From Rhodocyclaceae bacterium (GTDB lineage Bacteria; Pseudomonadota; Gammaproteobacteria; Burkholderiales; Rhodocyclaceae), in assembly GCA_027310465.1 (NCBI GenBank), contig DAIDAU010000359.1, positions 1 to 32,671 on the forward strand: a DNA stretch of 32,671 nucleotides. Reading direction: 5' to 3'. Shown here one piece after another: positions 20,044 through 29,398 of the stretch (positions are counted from its first letter, which is position 1; the number at the start of each line of letters is the position of its first letter). The position numbers were made by a program, and so were the translations under genes. Under the pieces are notes generated by a model. That model was given only the letters and a program-made list of their open reading frames with translations, ran no database searches and had not been told where the DNA came from.

Positions 20044-22608
20044 ATGACCATGCTTGAAGCCTATCGAGCCCAAGTTGCCGAGCGCGAAGCACTTGGCATC
20101 CCGCCCCTGCCGCTGACGCCTGCGCAGACGAAGGACCTCGTCGCGCTGCTGAAGAATCCGCCCAAGGGCGAGGAAGCCTTCCTCGTCGAACTCATCACCC
20201 ACCGCGTTCCTGCCGGCGTCGACGATGCCGCCAAGGTGAAGGCCGAGTTTCTCGCCGCCGTCGCCAACGGTGCAGTGAAGAGCCCGATCTCGAAGGTGCG
20301 CGCCACGGAACTGCTCGGCAGCATGCTCGGGGGTTTCAACGTCAAGCCGCTGATCGATTTGCTGGCCGATGCCGAATGCGGCGCCGCGGCCGCCCAGGCG
20401 CTCAAGCACACGCTGCTGGTCTTCGACTTCTTCAACGAGGTCAAGGCGCTGGCCGACAAGGGCAATGCCAACGCCAAGTCCGTCATGCAGTCCTGGGCCG
20501 ACGCCGAGTGGTTCACCTCGCGCGCCGGCGTGCCGGAAAGCCTGACGGTCACCGTCTTCAAGGTCTCGGGCGAGACCAACACCGACGATCTGTCTCCCGC
20601 GACCGATGCGTGGAGCCGTCCCGACATTCCGCTGCACGCGCTGGGCATGCTGAAGAACCCGCGCGCCGGCATCACCCCCGACGAGCCGGGCAAGCTCGGC
20701 CCCGTCAAGCTGCTGCAGGAACTCAAGGCCAAGGGCCACCTCGTCGCCTACGTCGGCGACGTCGTCGGCACGGGCTCCTCGCGCAAGTCGGCGACCAACT
20801 CGGTGCTGTGGTGGACGGGCGAGGACATCCCATTCGTGCCGAACAAGCGCTACGGCGGCGTCTGCCTCGGCTCCAAGATCGCGCCGATCTTCTTCAACAC
20901 CATGGAAGACGCCGGCGCGCTGCCGGTGGAGCTCGACGTGTCGCAGATGGAAATGGGCGACGTCGTCGAGCTGCGCCCGCTGGAAGGCAAGGCGCTCAAG
21001 AACGGCAACGTCATTGCAGAATTCAAGATCAAGTCCGACGTGATCTTCGACGAAGTGCGCGCCGGCGGACGCATCAACCTGATCGTCGGCCGCGGTCTCA
21101 CCGCCAAGGCGCGCGAAGCGCTGGGCCTCGCGCCCTCGACGCTGTTCCGCCTGCCGGTCCAGCCAGCGGACACCGGCAAGGGCTACACGCTGGCGCAGAA
21201 GATGGTCGGCAAGGCCTGCGGCGTCGCGGGCGTGCGTCCGGGCGCCTACTGCGAACCCAGGATGACGACGGTCGGCTCGCAGGACACGACGGGCCCGATG
21301 ACGCGCGACGAGATGAAGGACCTGGCGTGCCTCGGCTTCTCCGCCGACCTCGTGATGCAGTCGTTCTGCCACACGGCGGCCTATCCGAAGCCCGTCGACG
21401 TCAAGACCCACAAGACGCTGCCCGAATTCATCTCCAGCCGCGGCGGCGTCGCCCTGCGTCCGGGCGACGGCGTGATCCATTCCTGGCTCAACCGCATGCT
21501 GCTGCCCGACACGGTAGGAACCGGCGGTGACTCGCACACGCGCTTTCCGCTCGGCATATCCTTCCCGGCCGGCTCAGGCCTGGTGGCCTTCGCCGCCGCG
21601 ACCGGCATGATGCCGCTCGACATGCCCGAATCCGTGGTGGTGCGCTTCAAGGGCCAGATGCAGCCCGGCATCACCCTGCGCGACCTGGTGAACGCGATTC
21701 CCTACGTCGCCATCCAGCGCGGCCTGCTGACCGTCGAAAAGAAGGGCAAGAAGAATGTCTTCTCCGGCACGATCCTGGAGATCGAAGGCCTCGAGAATCT
21801 CAAGGTCGAGCAGGCCTTCGAACTGGCCAACGCCTCCGCCGAGCGCTCCGCCGCGGCCTGCACGGTCAAGCTGTCGAAGGAATCGGTCGCCGAGTACACG
21901 CGCTCCAACGTCGCGCTGCTCAAGTGGATGGTCGCCAACGGCTACCAGGACAAGAAGACGCTCGAACGCCGCATCGCCGCCATGGAAGCCTGGCTGGCCA
22001 ACCCGGAACTGCTCGAAGCCGACAAGGATGCCGAGTACGCGGCCGTGTTCGAGATCGACATGTCCTCAATCCGCGAGCCGATCGTCGCCTGCCCGAACGA
22101 TCCGGACGACGTGAAGCTGCTGTCGCAGGTCGCCGGCGACAAGATCGACGAGGTCTTCATCGGCTCCTGCATGACCAACATCGGCCACTTCCGCGCCGCC
22201 GGCAAGATGCTGACCGGCAAGACCGACATCCCGACCCGCCTGTGGATCGCGCCGCCGACGAAGATGGATGCCGGCGTGCTGCGCGAGGAGGGCTACTACA
22301 GCATGCTCGGCCAGGCGGGGGCGCGCATGGAGATCCCGGGCTGCTCGCTGTGCATGGGCAACCAGGCGCAGACGCACAAAGGCATCACGGCGATGTCGAC
22401 CTCGACGCGCAACTTCCCGAACCGTCTCGGCATCGACACCCGCGTCTACCTCGGCTCGGCCGAACTCGCTTCGGTGTGCGCCATGCTGGGCCGCATCCCG
22501 ACGGTCGCCGAATACATGGAGCAGTACCAGCCCGTGGCCGAGAAGGCCGGCGACATCTATCGCTACATGAACTTCGACCAGATCGACGAGTATCGCGCCG
22601 CCGCTTGA
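20044..22608 (+). CDS. acnB: Aconitate hydratase B (bifunctional)
   Basis: [27 protein letters not shown]..., [54 protein letters not shown]. Confidence 0.96.
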   Translation: MTMLEAYRAQVAEREALGIPPLPLTPAQTKDLVALLKNPPKGEEAFLVELITHRVPAGVDDAAKVKAEFLAAVANGAVKSPISKVRATELLGSMLGGFNVKPLIDLLADAECGAAAAQALKHTLLVFDFFNEVKALADKGNANAKSVMQSWADAEWFTSRAGVPESLTVTVFKVSGETNTDDLSPATDAWSRPDIPLHALGMLKNPRAGITPDEPGKLGPVKLLQELKAKGHLVAYVGDVVGTGSSRKSATNSVLWWTGEDIPFVPNKRYGGVCLGSKIAPIFFNTMEDAGALPVELDVSQMEMGDVVELRPLEGKALKNGNVIAEFKIKSDVIFDEVRAGGRINLIVGRGLTAKAREALGLAPSTLFRLPVQPADTGKGYTLAQKMVGKACGVAGVRPGAYCEPRMTTVGSQDTTGPMTRDEMKDLACLGFSADLVMQSFCHTAAYPKPVDVKTHKTLPEFISSRGGVALRPGDGVIHSWLNRMLLPDTVGTGGDSHTRFPLGISFPAGSGLVAFAAATGMMPLDMPESVVVRFKGQMQPGITLRDLVNAIPYVAIQRGLLTVEKKGKKNVFSGTILEIEGLENLKVEQAFELANASAERSAAACTVKLSKESVAEYTRSNVALLKWMVANGYQDKKTLERRIAAMEAWLANPELLEADKDAEYAAVFEIDMSSIREPIVACPNDPDDVKLLSQVAGDKIDEVFIGSCMTNIGHFRAAGKMLTGKTDIPTRLWIAPPTKMDAGVLREEGYYSMLGQAGARMEIPGCSLCMGNQAQTHKGITAMSTSTRNFPNRLGIDTRVYLGSAELASVCAMLGRIPTVAEYMEQYQPVAEKAGDIYRYMNFDQIDEYRAAA

Positions 22609-22637
22609 AGTCAAAGGATCACAAAGAAGGAAGGCAA

Positions 22638-23363
22638 ATGGAGACAAAGAAGACGAACGGCCAGGAAGGCGGCAAGCGGCAGCGCCTGTCGACCAACATG
22701 GTGAACGTGTTCATCATGGGCAAGCACCACATCGTCCCCGAGCACGCGACCATCATGCGCGCCATCGAGTACGCCGGCCACCAGATCATCCGCGGGGCGG
22801 GATGCCGCGAAGGCTTCTGCGGCGCCTGCGGCACCATCTACCGCCTGCCCGGCGACTACCGCATGCACACGGGGCTGGCCTGCACCACGCTGGTCAAGGA
22901 GGGCATGGTCCTGACGCAGGTGCCCTTCGTGCCTATGCTGAAGGCGGTCTACGACATCGAAACGCTCAAGCCGGACGTCAGCGCCATCGAGCAGGTCTAT
23001 CCGCAGACCTTCCGCTGCGTCGCCTGCGGCACCTGCAGCAAGGCCTGTCCGCAAGGCATCCCGGTGATGGACTACATCCAGGCCGCCATGCGCGGCGACG
23101 TCGCCGAAGTGGCCGACATCGCCTTCGACTGCGTCGCCTGTGGCCTGTGCGCGCTGCGCTGCCCGGCGGAGTTGATCCAGCACGAGGTCGGCATCCTCTC
23201 CAAGCGCCTCACCGGCCGTTACCTGCGCAAGGAGAGCACCGAGGTCGACGAGCGTCTCGACCAGGTCCGCTCGGGCAAGTTCGAGCAGGAGTACGCGGAG
23301 CTGATGGCGATGGACAAGCAGACGCTGTCGAAGCTCTATTACGACCGCGACATCGAGCCCTGA
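22638..23363 (+). CDS. Fumarate reductase/succinate dehydrogenase-type iron-sulfur subunit ([2Fe-2S] + [4Fe-4S] motifs)
   Basis: GAGCREGFCGACGTIYRLPGDYRMHTGLACTTLV; CVACGTCSKACPQGIPVMDYIQAAMRG; CVACGLCALRCPAELIQHEVG. ATG 22638 lies inside the longer ORF 21924-23363. Confidence 0.82.
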   Translation: METKKTNGQEGGKRQRLSTNMVNVFIMGKHHIVPEHATIMRAIEYAGHQIIRGAGCREGFCGACGTIYRLPGDYRMHTGLACTTLVKEGMVLTQVPFVPMLKAVYDIETLKPDVSAIEQVYPQTFRCVACGTCSKACPQGIPVMDYIQAAMRGDVAEVADIAFDCVACGLCALRCPAELIQHEVGILSKRLTGRYLRKESTEVDERLDQVRSGKFEQEYAELMAMDKQTLSKLYYDRDIEP

Positions 23364-23391
23364 CGGCCCGCATCCACTTGGAGTTCCGACG

Positions 23392-25119
23392 ATGTATCCA
23401 GAATACCTGAACGAATCGCTGAAGGCCTTCGAGCGCACCCGCGCCAAGCGCCTCGAGCTCGCCCTGACCGGCAAGCCGGTGTTCCCGCCCATGAACGCCG
23501 ACGAGCGCAAGGACGTGCTTTCCAAGTACCACCCCGACTTCGCGGCGGGCTCCAAGCGCGTGGGGCGCGTCGGCCCGAACCGCGGCGAGGAACTGACGAC
23601 GGAAGTCGCCGAAATCCTCGAAGCCCACTCAATGATCGAGCCGAAGCTGATGGACATCCATCTGCGCGAGCCCGACTACGAAACCGACCTGCTGATCATC
23701 GGCGGCGGCGGCGCCGGCTGCTGGGCGGCCATCACCGCCGCGCGCAACGGCTGCAAGTCGCTGATCGCCACCAAGCTGCGCATGGGCGACGCCAACACCA
23801 TGATGTCCGAGGGCGGCATGCAGGCCGCCGTCTCGCGCACCGACTCGCCGACGCGCCACTTCCTCGACGCCATGGGCGGCGGCCACTTCGAGAACATGCC
23901 CGAGCTCGTCAAGGTGCTGACCCAGGACGGCCCGGACGTCGTGCGCGACCTCGAGAACCTCGGCGTCGTCTGGGACAAGATGGACGACGGCTCGATGCAG
24001 GTCCTGCACGGCGGCGGCACGTCGCGCAAGCGCATGGTCTCCTGCCGCGACCTGATCGGCGCCACCATCATGCGCACGCTGATGGACGAGGTGAAGAACC
24101 ATCCCGACATGATCGCCGTGCGCGAGTTCGAACCGGCGGTCGAACTGATCCTCGACGACAAGGGCCACTGCGCCGGCGCCGTGCTCTACAGCCTGGACAC
24201 CGAGCAGTTCCTGACGGTGAAGGCCAAGGCCACCGTGATCACCACCGGCGGTTTCGGCCGGCTGCACATCCGCGGCTTCGCCACCACCAACCACTACGGC
24301 GCCACCGGCGACGGCCTCGTCATGGCCTACCGCGCGGGAGCCAAGCTCAAGTTCATGGACTCGGTGCAGTACCACCCGACCGGTGCGGTGTTCCCCGAGC
24401 AGATCGCCGGCTTCCTGGTGACCGAGAAGATCCGCGGCGCCGGCGGCCAGCCGCTCAACAAGAACGGCGAGCTGTTCGTCTTCCCGCGCGAGCCGCGCGA
24501 CGTCGAGTCCGCCGCGATCATCCGCGAGTGCAGCCCCGACCGCAACATGGGCGTCGACACCTACGCCGGCCGCCTGGGCGTATGGCTCGACTCGCCGATC
24601 ATCGACATGATCCACGGCGAAGGCTACGTGCGCCACCAGTTCCCCGGCATCTGCCGCCAGTTCGACCGCTTCGGCATCGACATCGCCAAGCAGCCGATGC
24701 TGATCTACCCGTCGCTGCACTACCAGAACGGCGGCGTCGGCATCAACGAGCGCTGCGAGACCAACATCCCCGGCCTGTACGTCGCGGGCGAGGCTTCCGG
24801 CGGCGTGCACGGCCGCAACCGCCTGATGGGCAACTCGGTGCTCGACTACAACGTCTTCGGCCGCCGCGCCGGCCAGTACGCCAGCGAATACGCCAAGAAG
24901 GCCAAGCTCGGCAAGCTCAACGTCGATCACGTCGCCACCCACGCCGCCGAACTGGCGCGCGAGGGCATCGACACCGACCTGGTGTCGCCGCTGATCCTGC
25001 CGTCCTACACGCCCGAGGACGTCAAGATCCAGCAGATGGCCCGCCTGGGCAACATCCCGGCCCGCCATTCGATGCTGCGCAGCCGGTTTACGCCTGGGGA
25101 GCGGAAGACGCACCTGTAA
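23392..25119 (+). CDS. Fumarate reductase/succinate dehydrogenase-type flavoprotein
   Basis: ETDLLIIGGGGAGCWAAITAARNG, ATVITTGGFGRL, SVQYHPTGAVFPEQI, YVAGEASGGVHGRNRLMGNSVLDYNVFGRRAG. Confidence 0.88.
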   Translation: MYPEYLNESLKAFERTRAKRLELALTGKPVFPPMNADERKDVLSKYHPDFAAGSKRVGRVGPNRGEELTTEVAEILEAHSMIEPKLMDIHLREPDYETDLLIIGGGGAGCWAAITAARNGCKSLIATKLRMGDANTMMSEGGMQAAVSRTDSPTRHFLDAMGGGHFENMPELVKVLTQDGPDVVRDLENLGVVWDKMDDGSMQVLHGGGTSRKRMVSCRDLIGATIMRTLMDEVKNHPDMIAVREFEPAVELILDDKGHCAGAVLYSLDTEQFLTVKAKATVITTGGFGRLHIRGFATTNHYGATGDGLVMAYRAGAKLKFMDSVQYHPTGAVFPEQIAGFLVTEKIRGAGGQPLNKNGELFVFPREPRDVESAAIIRECSPDRNMGVDTYAGRLGVWLDSPIIDMIHGEGYVRHQFPGICRQFDRFGIDIAKQPMLIYPSLHYQNGGVGINERCETNIPGLYVAGEASGGVHGRNRLMGNSVLDYNVFGRRAGQYASEYAKKAKLGKLNVDHVATHAAELAREGIDTDLVSPLILPSYTPEDVKIQQMARLGNIPARHSMLRSRFTPGERKTHL

Positions 25120-25125
25120 GCAGCT

Positions 25126-25424
25126 GGCTGGAATACCGGGGGTTTTAATCCGCCGAGGGCGACGGGTGGTCGTCGCCGCTCCGTGTCCCCCGGCGGACAA
25201 GAGCGATAAAGCGTCCGCCTCCTCCTGTACCTACGCGTCGACGACCACCCGCCACCCTCGGCTCGACGCCCTGCCGTTCTGGACCTATCGGGCCGGCACC
25301 ATGGTTCCGCGCTCGGGCTGATGGGGTGGTCCGCTGCGCGTAAGTAAAGGAGGAGGCGGACGCCTTATCGTCTTTGTCCGCCGGGGGACATGGAGCGCAG
25401 CGGACCACCCCGTCGGCCCGAGCG
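25126..25424. repeat. Repeat element copy A: two inverted nested-hairpin units
   Basis: Unit 1 outer arms 25153-25175/25239-25261, inner arms 25192-25198/25213-25219; unit 2 outer arms 25311-25339/25395-25423, inner arms 25355-25361/25376-25382. Near-copy at 29057-29353. Confidence 0.92.
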
Positions 25425-25472
25425 CTCGCACCCTCGCACCAACCGAAGGCGACCAACTTATGCCCCGATAAG

Positions 25473-25599
25473 TCCGGCTCTCTCAGCCGAGAAGAGCGCC
25501 ATTGTTGCATCGCGATTACCACATTTGCGGTACGATTACGCCCTCGCAATATGCAACCGGCCGACGTCCGTTCGGCCATTTTTTTGCCCCGGAGCCCCC
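25473..25599 (+). promoter_or_regulatory. Structured leader of pyc with a terminator-like hairpin just upstream of the start codon
   Basis: CGGCT-CTCTC-AGCCG (25475-25489), GTTGCAT/ATGCAAC (25504-25510/25551-25557), GGCCGA-N7-TCGGCC-ATTTTTTT (25559-25585), then GGAG and ATG 25600. Confidence 0.5.
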
Positions 25600-28500
25600 A
25601 TGAGCAAGATCCGCAAACTCCTGATCGCCAACCGCAGCGAAATCGCGATCCGCGTATTGCGCGCTGCGAATGAAATGGGCATACGCACGGTCACCGTCTA
25701 CTCGAACGAGGACCGCTTCGCGCTGCACCGCTTCAAGGCCGACGAGAGCTACCTGGTGGGCAACGGCAAGAAGCCGCTGCAGGCGTATCTCGACATCGAG
25801 GACATCATCCGCATCGCCAAGGATGCGAAGGTGGATGCGATCCATCCGGGCTACGGCTTCCTTTCCGAGAACCCCGATTTCGCCGAGGCTTGCGGCAAGG
25901 CCGGCATCATGTTCGTCGGCCCCACGCCGGAAGTCATGCGCACGCTGGGCAACAAGGTCGCGGCGCGCAATGCCGCGGTGGCGGCCGGCGTGCCGGTGAT
26001 GCCGGCGACCGATCCGCTGCCGAAGGACTTCAAGCAGGCGGCGAAACTCGCCGCCGAGATCGGCTATCCGCTGATGCTCAAGGCGAGCTGGGGCGGCGGC
26101 GGCCGCGGCATGCGCGTGATCGAATCCGAGGCCGACCTCAAGGCGCAACTCGACGTGGCGCGGCGCGAAGCCGGCGCGGCCTTCGGCAACGACGAGATGT
26201 ACCTCGAGAAGCTGGTGCGCGACGCGCGCCACGTCGAGGTGCAGATCATGGGCGACAAGCACGGCCACGTCGTGCATCTCTTCGAGCGCGACTGCTCGGT
26301 GCAGCGGCGCAACCAGAAGGTCGTCGAGCAGGCGCCGGCGCCTTACCTGAACAACGATCAGCGCGAGCAGATCTGCGGCGCGGCGCTGGCGCTGGCCGGC
26401 GCGGTGAATTACACGCATGCCGGCACGGTCGAGTTCCTGATGGACGCCGATACCGGCAAGTTCTACTTCATCGAGGTCAACCCGCGCATCCAGGTCGAGC
26501 ACACCGTGACCGAGGAGGTCACGGGCATCGACATCGTCAAGGCGCAGATCCGCATCGCCGAGGGCGCCAAGATCGGGCACAAGGACTCCGGCGTGCCGGC
26601 GCAGAAGAACATCCGCCTCTCGGGCCATGCGCTGCAATGCCGCGTCACCACGGAAGACCCGGAGAACAACTTCACGCCGGATTACGGCCGCATCAACTCC
26701 TATCGCAGCGCGGCCGGCTTCGGCATCCGCCTCGACGCCGGCACCGCCTATACCGGCGCCGTCATCACGCCGTACTACGACTCGCTGCTGGTGAAAGTGA
26801 CCGCCTGGGCGCCGACGGCCGAGGACGCCATCCATCGCATGGGCCGCGCGCTGCGCGAGTTCAAGGTGCGTGGACTGTCGACCAACCTGCAGTTCCTCGA
26901 GAACCTGATCGACCATCCGAAGTTCGTCGCCGGCGAATGCTCGACGCGCTTCATCGACACGCATCCCGAGCTGTTCCACTTCCCCAAGCGCCGCGACCGC
27001 GCCTCGCGCCTGCTGCGCTTCGTCGGCGAAGTCGTGGTCAACGGCAACGACGAGGTCAAGGGCCGCACGCTGCCCAAGCTGCCGCTGACGCAGCCGCTGA
27101 TGCCGAAGACCGACCTCGCGGCGCCGGTGCCGCCCGGCACGCGCGACCTGCTGAAGAAGCTCGGCGCAAAGAAGTTCGCCAAGTGGATGCTCGAGCAGCC
27201 GCAGGTGCTGCTGACCGACACGACGATGCGGGACGCCCACCAGTCGCTGTTCGCCACGCGCATGCGCACCGCGGACATGACCGCGATCGCGCCGCACTAT
27301 GCGCGCGACCTGTCGCAGCTCTTTTCGCTCGAATGCTGGGGCGGCGCGACCTTCGACGTCGCCATGCGCTTCCTCAAGGAAGACCCGTGGGAGCGCCTCG
27401 CGCTGCTGCGCGAAGCCGTGCCGAACATCCTGTTCCAGATGCTGCTGCGCTCGGGCAACGCCGTCGGCTACACCAACTACGCCGACAACATTGTGCGCTA
27501 CTTCGTCGAGCAGGCGGCCAAGAACGGCATGGACGTGTTCCGCGTGTTCGACTCGCTGAACTGGGTCGACAACATGCGCGTCGCGATGGACGCGGTCATC
27601 GAGAGCGGGGCGCTCTGCGAAGCGGCGATCTGCTACACCGGCGACCTGTTCGACGCCAGCCGGCCGAAGTACAACCTCAAATACTACGTGACCATGGCCA
27701 AGCAGCTCGAGAAGGCCGGCGCGCACATCCTCGGCATCAAGGACATGGCCGGCGTCTGCCGCCCGCGCGCGGCGCGCGAACTGGTCAAGGCGCTGAAGGA
27801 GGAGATCGGCATCCCGATCCACCTGCACACCCACGACACCAGCGGCGCCTCGGCGGCCAGCGTGCTGGCGGCGATCGAAGCGGGTGTCGACGCCGTCGAC
27901 GGCGCGATGGATTCGATGAGCGGCCTCACCTCGCAGCCGAGCCTCGGCGCGATCACCGCGGCGCTCGAAGGCACCGAGCGTGCGCCGCGCATGACCATCG
28001 ACCAGATGCAGCCGTTCTCGCGCTATTGGGAGGACGTGCGCCGCTTCTATTCGCCGTTCGAGCCGGACATCCGCTCGGGCACCTCCGACGTCTATCGCCA
28101 TGAGATGCCCGGCGGCCAATACACGAACCTGCGCGAGCAGGCGCGCTCGATGGGCCTCGAGCACCGCTGGGCCGAGGTCTCCAAGGCCTATGCCGACGTG
28201 AACCAGCTGTTCGGCGACATCGTCAAGGTGACGCCGTCGTCCAAGGTCGTCGGCGACATGGCGCTGGCGATGGTGGTGAACGACCTCACGCCCGAGGACG
28301 TCGCCGATCCAGACAAGGAAATCGCCTTCCCCGACTCGGTGATCTCGATGTTCCGCGGCGAGATGGGCTTCCCGGCCGACGGCTTCCCATTGGCCCTGCA
28401 GAAGAAGATCCTCAAGGGCAAGCCGCCGCTCGCCGGACGTCCGGGCGAAATCATCCCGCCCGCGGATCTCGACGCGCTGCGCGCCGACGGCGAGCAGGCC

Positions 28501-29046
28501 ATCGGCCGGCCGATGAGCGACGCCGACTTCGCCTCGTATCTCATGTACCCGAAGGTCTTCGCCGATTTCGCCGAGCACCAGAAGCACTACGACGCCGTCT
28601 CGCAGCTGCCGACGCCGGTGTTCTTCTACGGCATGGGCGAGCGCGACGAGATGGCGGTCAACCTCGAGCAGGGCAAGTCGATCATCGTGCGCCTCAACGG
28701 CCGCACCGATCCCGACGAAGAGGGCATGGTCAAGCTGTTCTTCGAGCTCAACGGCCAGCCGCGCGACATGCGCGTACGCAAGGCCGGCGCGATCGCCACG
28801 GTGCAAATCCATCCGAAGGCCGACCCGAACAACCCGAACCACGTGCCGGCCCCCATGCCCGGCATGGTCTCGACCGTCGCGATCAAGGCCGGCGCCAAGG
28901 TGCGCAAGGGCACGCCGCTGCTGTCGATCGAGGCGATGAAGATGGAGACCATGATCACGGCGGACCGCGATGGGATCGTGGCCAAGGTGTTCGTGTCGCC
29001 TGGGGACAAGATCGAGGCGAAGGATCTGCTGGTGGAACTGGGCTGA
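25600..29046 (+). CDS. pyc: Pyruvate carboxylase (biotin carboxylase + carboxyltransferase + biotin carrier)
   Basis: ATG 25600 MSKIRKLLIANRSEIAIRVLRAANEMG; GGGGRGMR ATP-grasp; TTMRDAHQSLFATRMR; HTHDTSGASAASVLAAIEAGVDAVDGAMDSMSG; C-terminal EAMKMETMI biotinylation motif. Confidence 0.95.
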   Translation: MSKIRKLLIANRSEIAIRVLRAANEMGIRTVTVYSNEDRFALHRFKADESYLVGNGKKPLQAYLDIEDIIRIAKDAKVDAIHPGYGFLSENPDFAEACGKAGIMFVGPTPEVMRTLGNKVAARNAAVAAGVPVMPATDPLPKDFKQAAKLAAEIGYPLMLKASWGGGGRGMRVIESEADLKAQLDVARREAGAAFGNDEMYLEKLVRDARHVEVQIMGDKHGHVVHLFERDCSVQRRNQKVVEQAPAPYLNNDQREQICGAALALAGAVNYTHAGTVEFLMDADTGKFYFIEVNPRIQVEHTVTEEVTGIDIVKAQIRIAEGAKIGHKDSGVPAQKNIRLSGHALQCRVTTEDPENNFTPDYGRINSYRSAAGFGIRLDAGTAYTGAVITPYYDSLLVKVTAWAPTAEDAIHRMGRALREFKVRGLSTNLQFLENLIDHPKFVAGECSTRFIDTHPELFHFPKRRDRASRLLRFVGEVVVNGNDEVKGRTLPKLPLTQPLMPKTDLAAPVPPGTRDLLKKLGAKKFAKWMLEQPQVLLTDTTMRDAHQSLFATRMRTADMTAIAPHYARDLSQLFSLECWGGATFDVAMRFLKEDPWERLALLREAVPNILFQMLLRSGNAVGYTNYADNIVRYFVEQAAKNGMDVFRVFDSLNWVDNMRVAMDAVIESGALCEAAICYTGDLFDASRPKYNLKYYVTMAKQLEKAGAHILGIKDMAGVCRPRAARELVKALKEEIGIPIHLHTHDTSGASAASVLAAIEAGVDAVDGAMDSMSGLTSQPSLGAITAALEGTERAPRMTIDQMQPFSRYWEDVRRFYSPFEPDIRSGTSDVYRHEMPGGQYTNLREQARSMGLEHRWAEVSKAYADVNQLFGDIVKVTPSSKVVGDMALAMVVNDLTPEDVADPDKEIAFPDSVISMFRGEMGFPADGFPLALQKKILKGKPPLAGRPGEIIPPADLDALRADGEQAIGRPMSDADFASYLMYPKVFADFAEHQKHYDAVSQLPTPVFFYGMGERDEMAVNLEQGKSIIVRLNGRTDPDEEGMVKLFFELNGQPRDMRVRKAGAIATVQIHPKADPNNPNHVPAPMPGMVSTVAIKAGAKVRKGTPLLSIEAMKMETMITADRDGIVAKVFVSPGDKIEAKDLLVELG

Positions 29047-29056
29047 TCGCTTCGTT

Positions 29057-29353
29057 GGCTGCTGAGAACCGGGGGGTTAATCCGCCGAGGGCGACGGGTG
29101 GTCGTCGCCGCTCCGTGTCCCCCGGCGCAGAAGATCAAAGGGCCTGCGCCTCCTCCTTTACCTAAGCGTCGACGACCACCCGCCACCCTCGGCTCGGCAC
29201 CGCGCCGTTCTGGCCCGGTCAGGCCGGCATGGCCGTTCCACGCCGGGCTGATGGGGTGCCCTGCTGCGCGTAGGTAAAGGAGGAGGCGGACGCCTTATCG
29301 CTCTTGTCCGCCGGGGGACACGCAGCGCAGCAGGGCACCCCGTCGGCCCGAGC
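29057..29353. repeat. Repeat element copy B: two inverted nested-hairpin units
   Basis: Unit 3 outer arms 29085-29107/29170-29192, inner arms 29124-29130/29144-29150; unit 4 outer arms 29245-29269/29325-29349, inner arms 29285-29291/29306-29312. Same orientation as copy A. Confidence 0.92.
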
Positions 29354-29398
29354 GCGCGCTGCGCACGGCGCGTGCCGACACCGCGGTATCATTACCCC

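Noticed and set aside
25126-25424. CRISPR array
   Set aside because: Only two element copies about 3.9 kb apart, no regular short repeats and spacers; structure is nested hairpins.
25516-28842. 1108-aa minus-strand ORF opposite pyc
   Set aside because: Mirror ORF caused by high GC3 in pyc; low-complexity R/A/H/D-rich translation with no recognisable domain.
25126-29353. Composite transposon carrying pyc
   Set aside because: No transposase ORF, no terminal target-site duplication identified, and the repeats are palindromic structures rather than IS ends.
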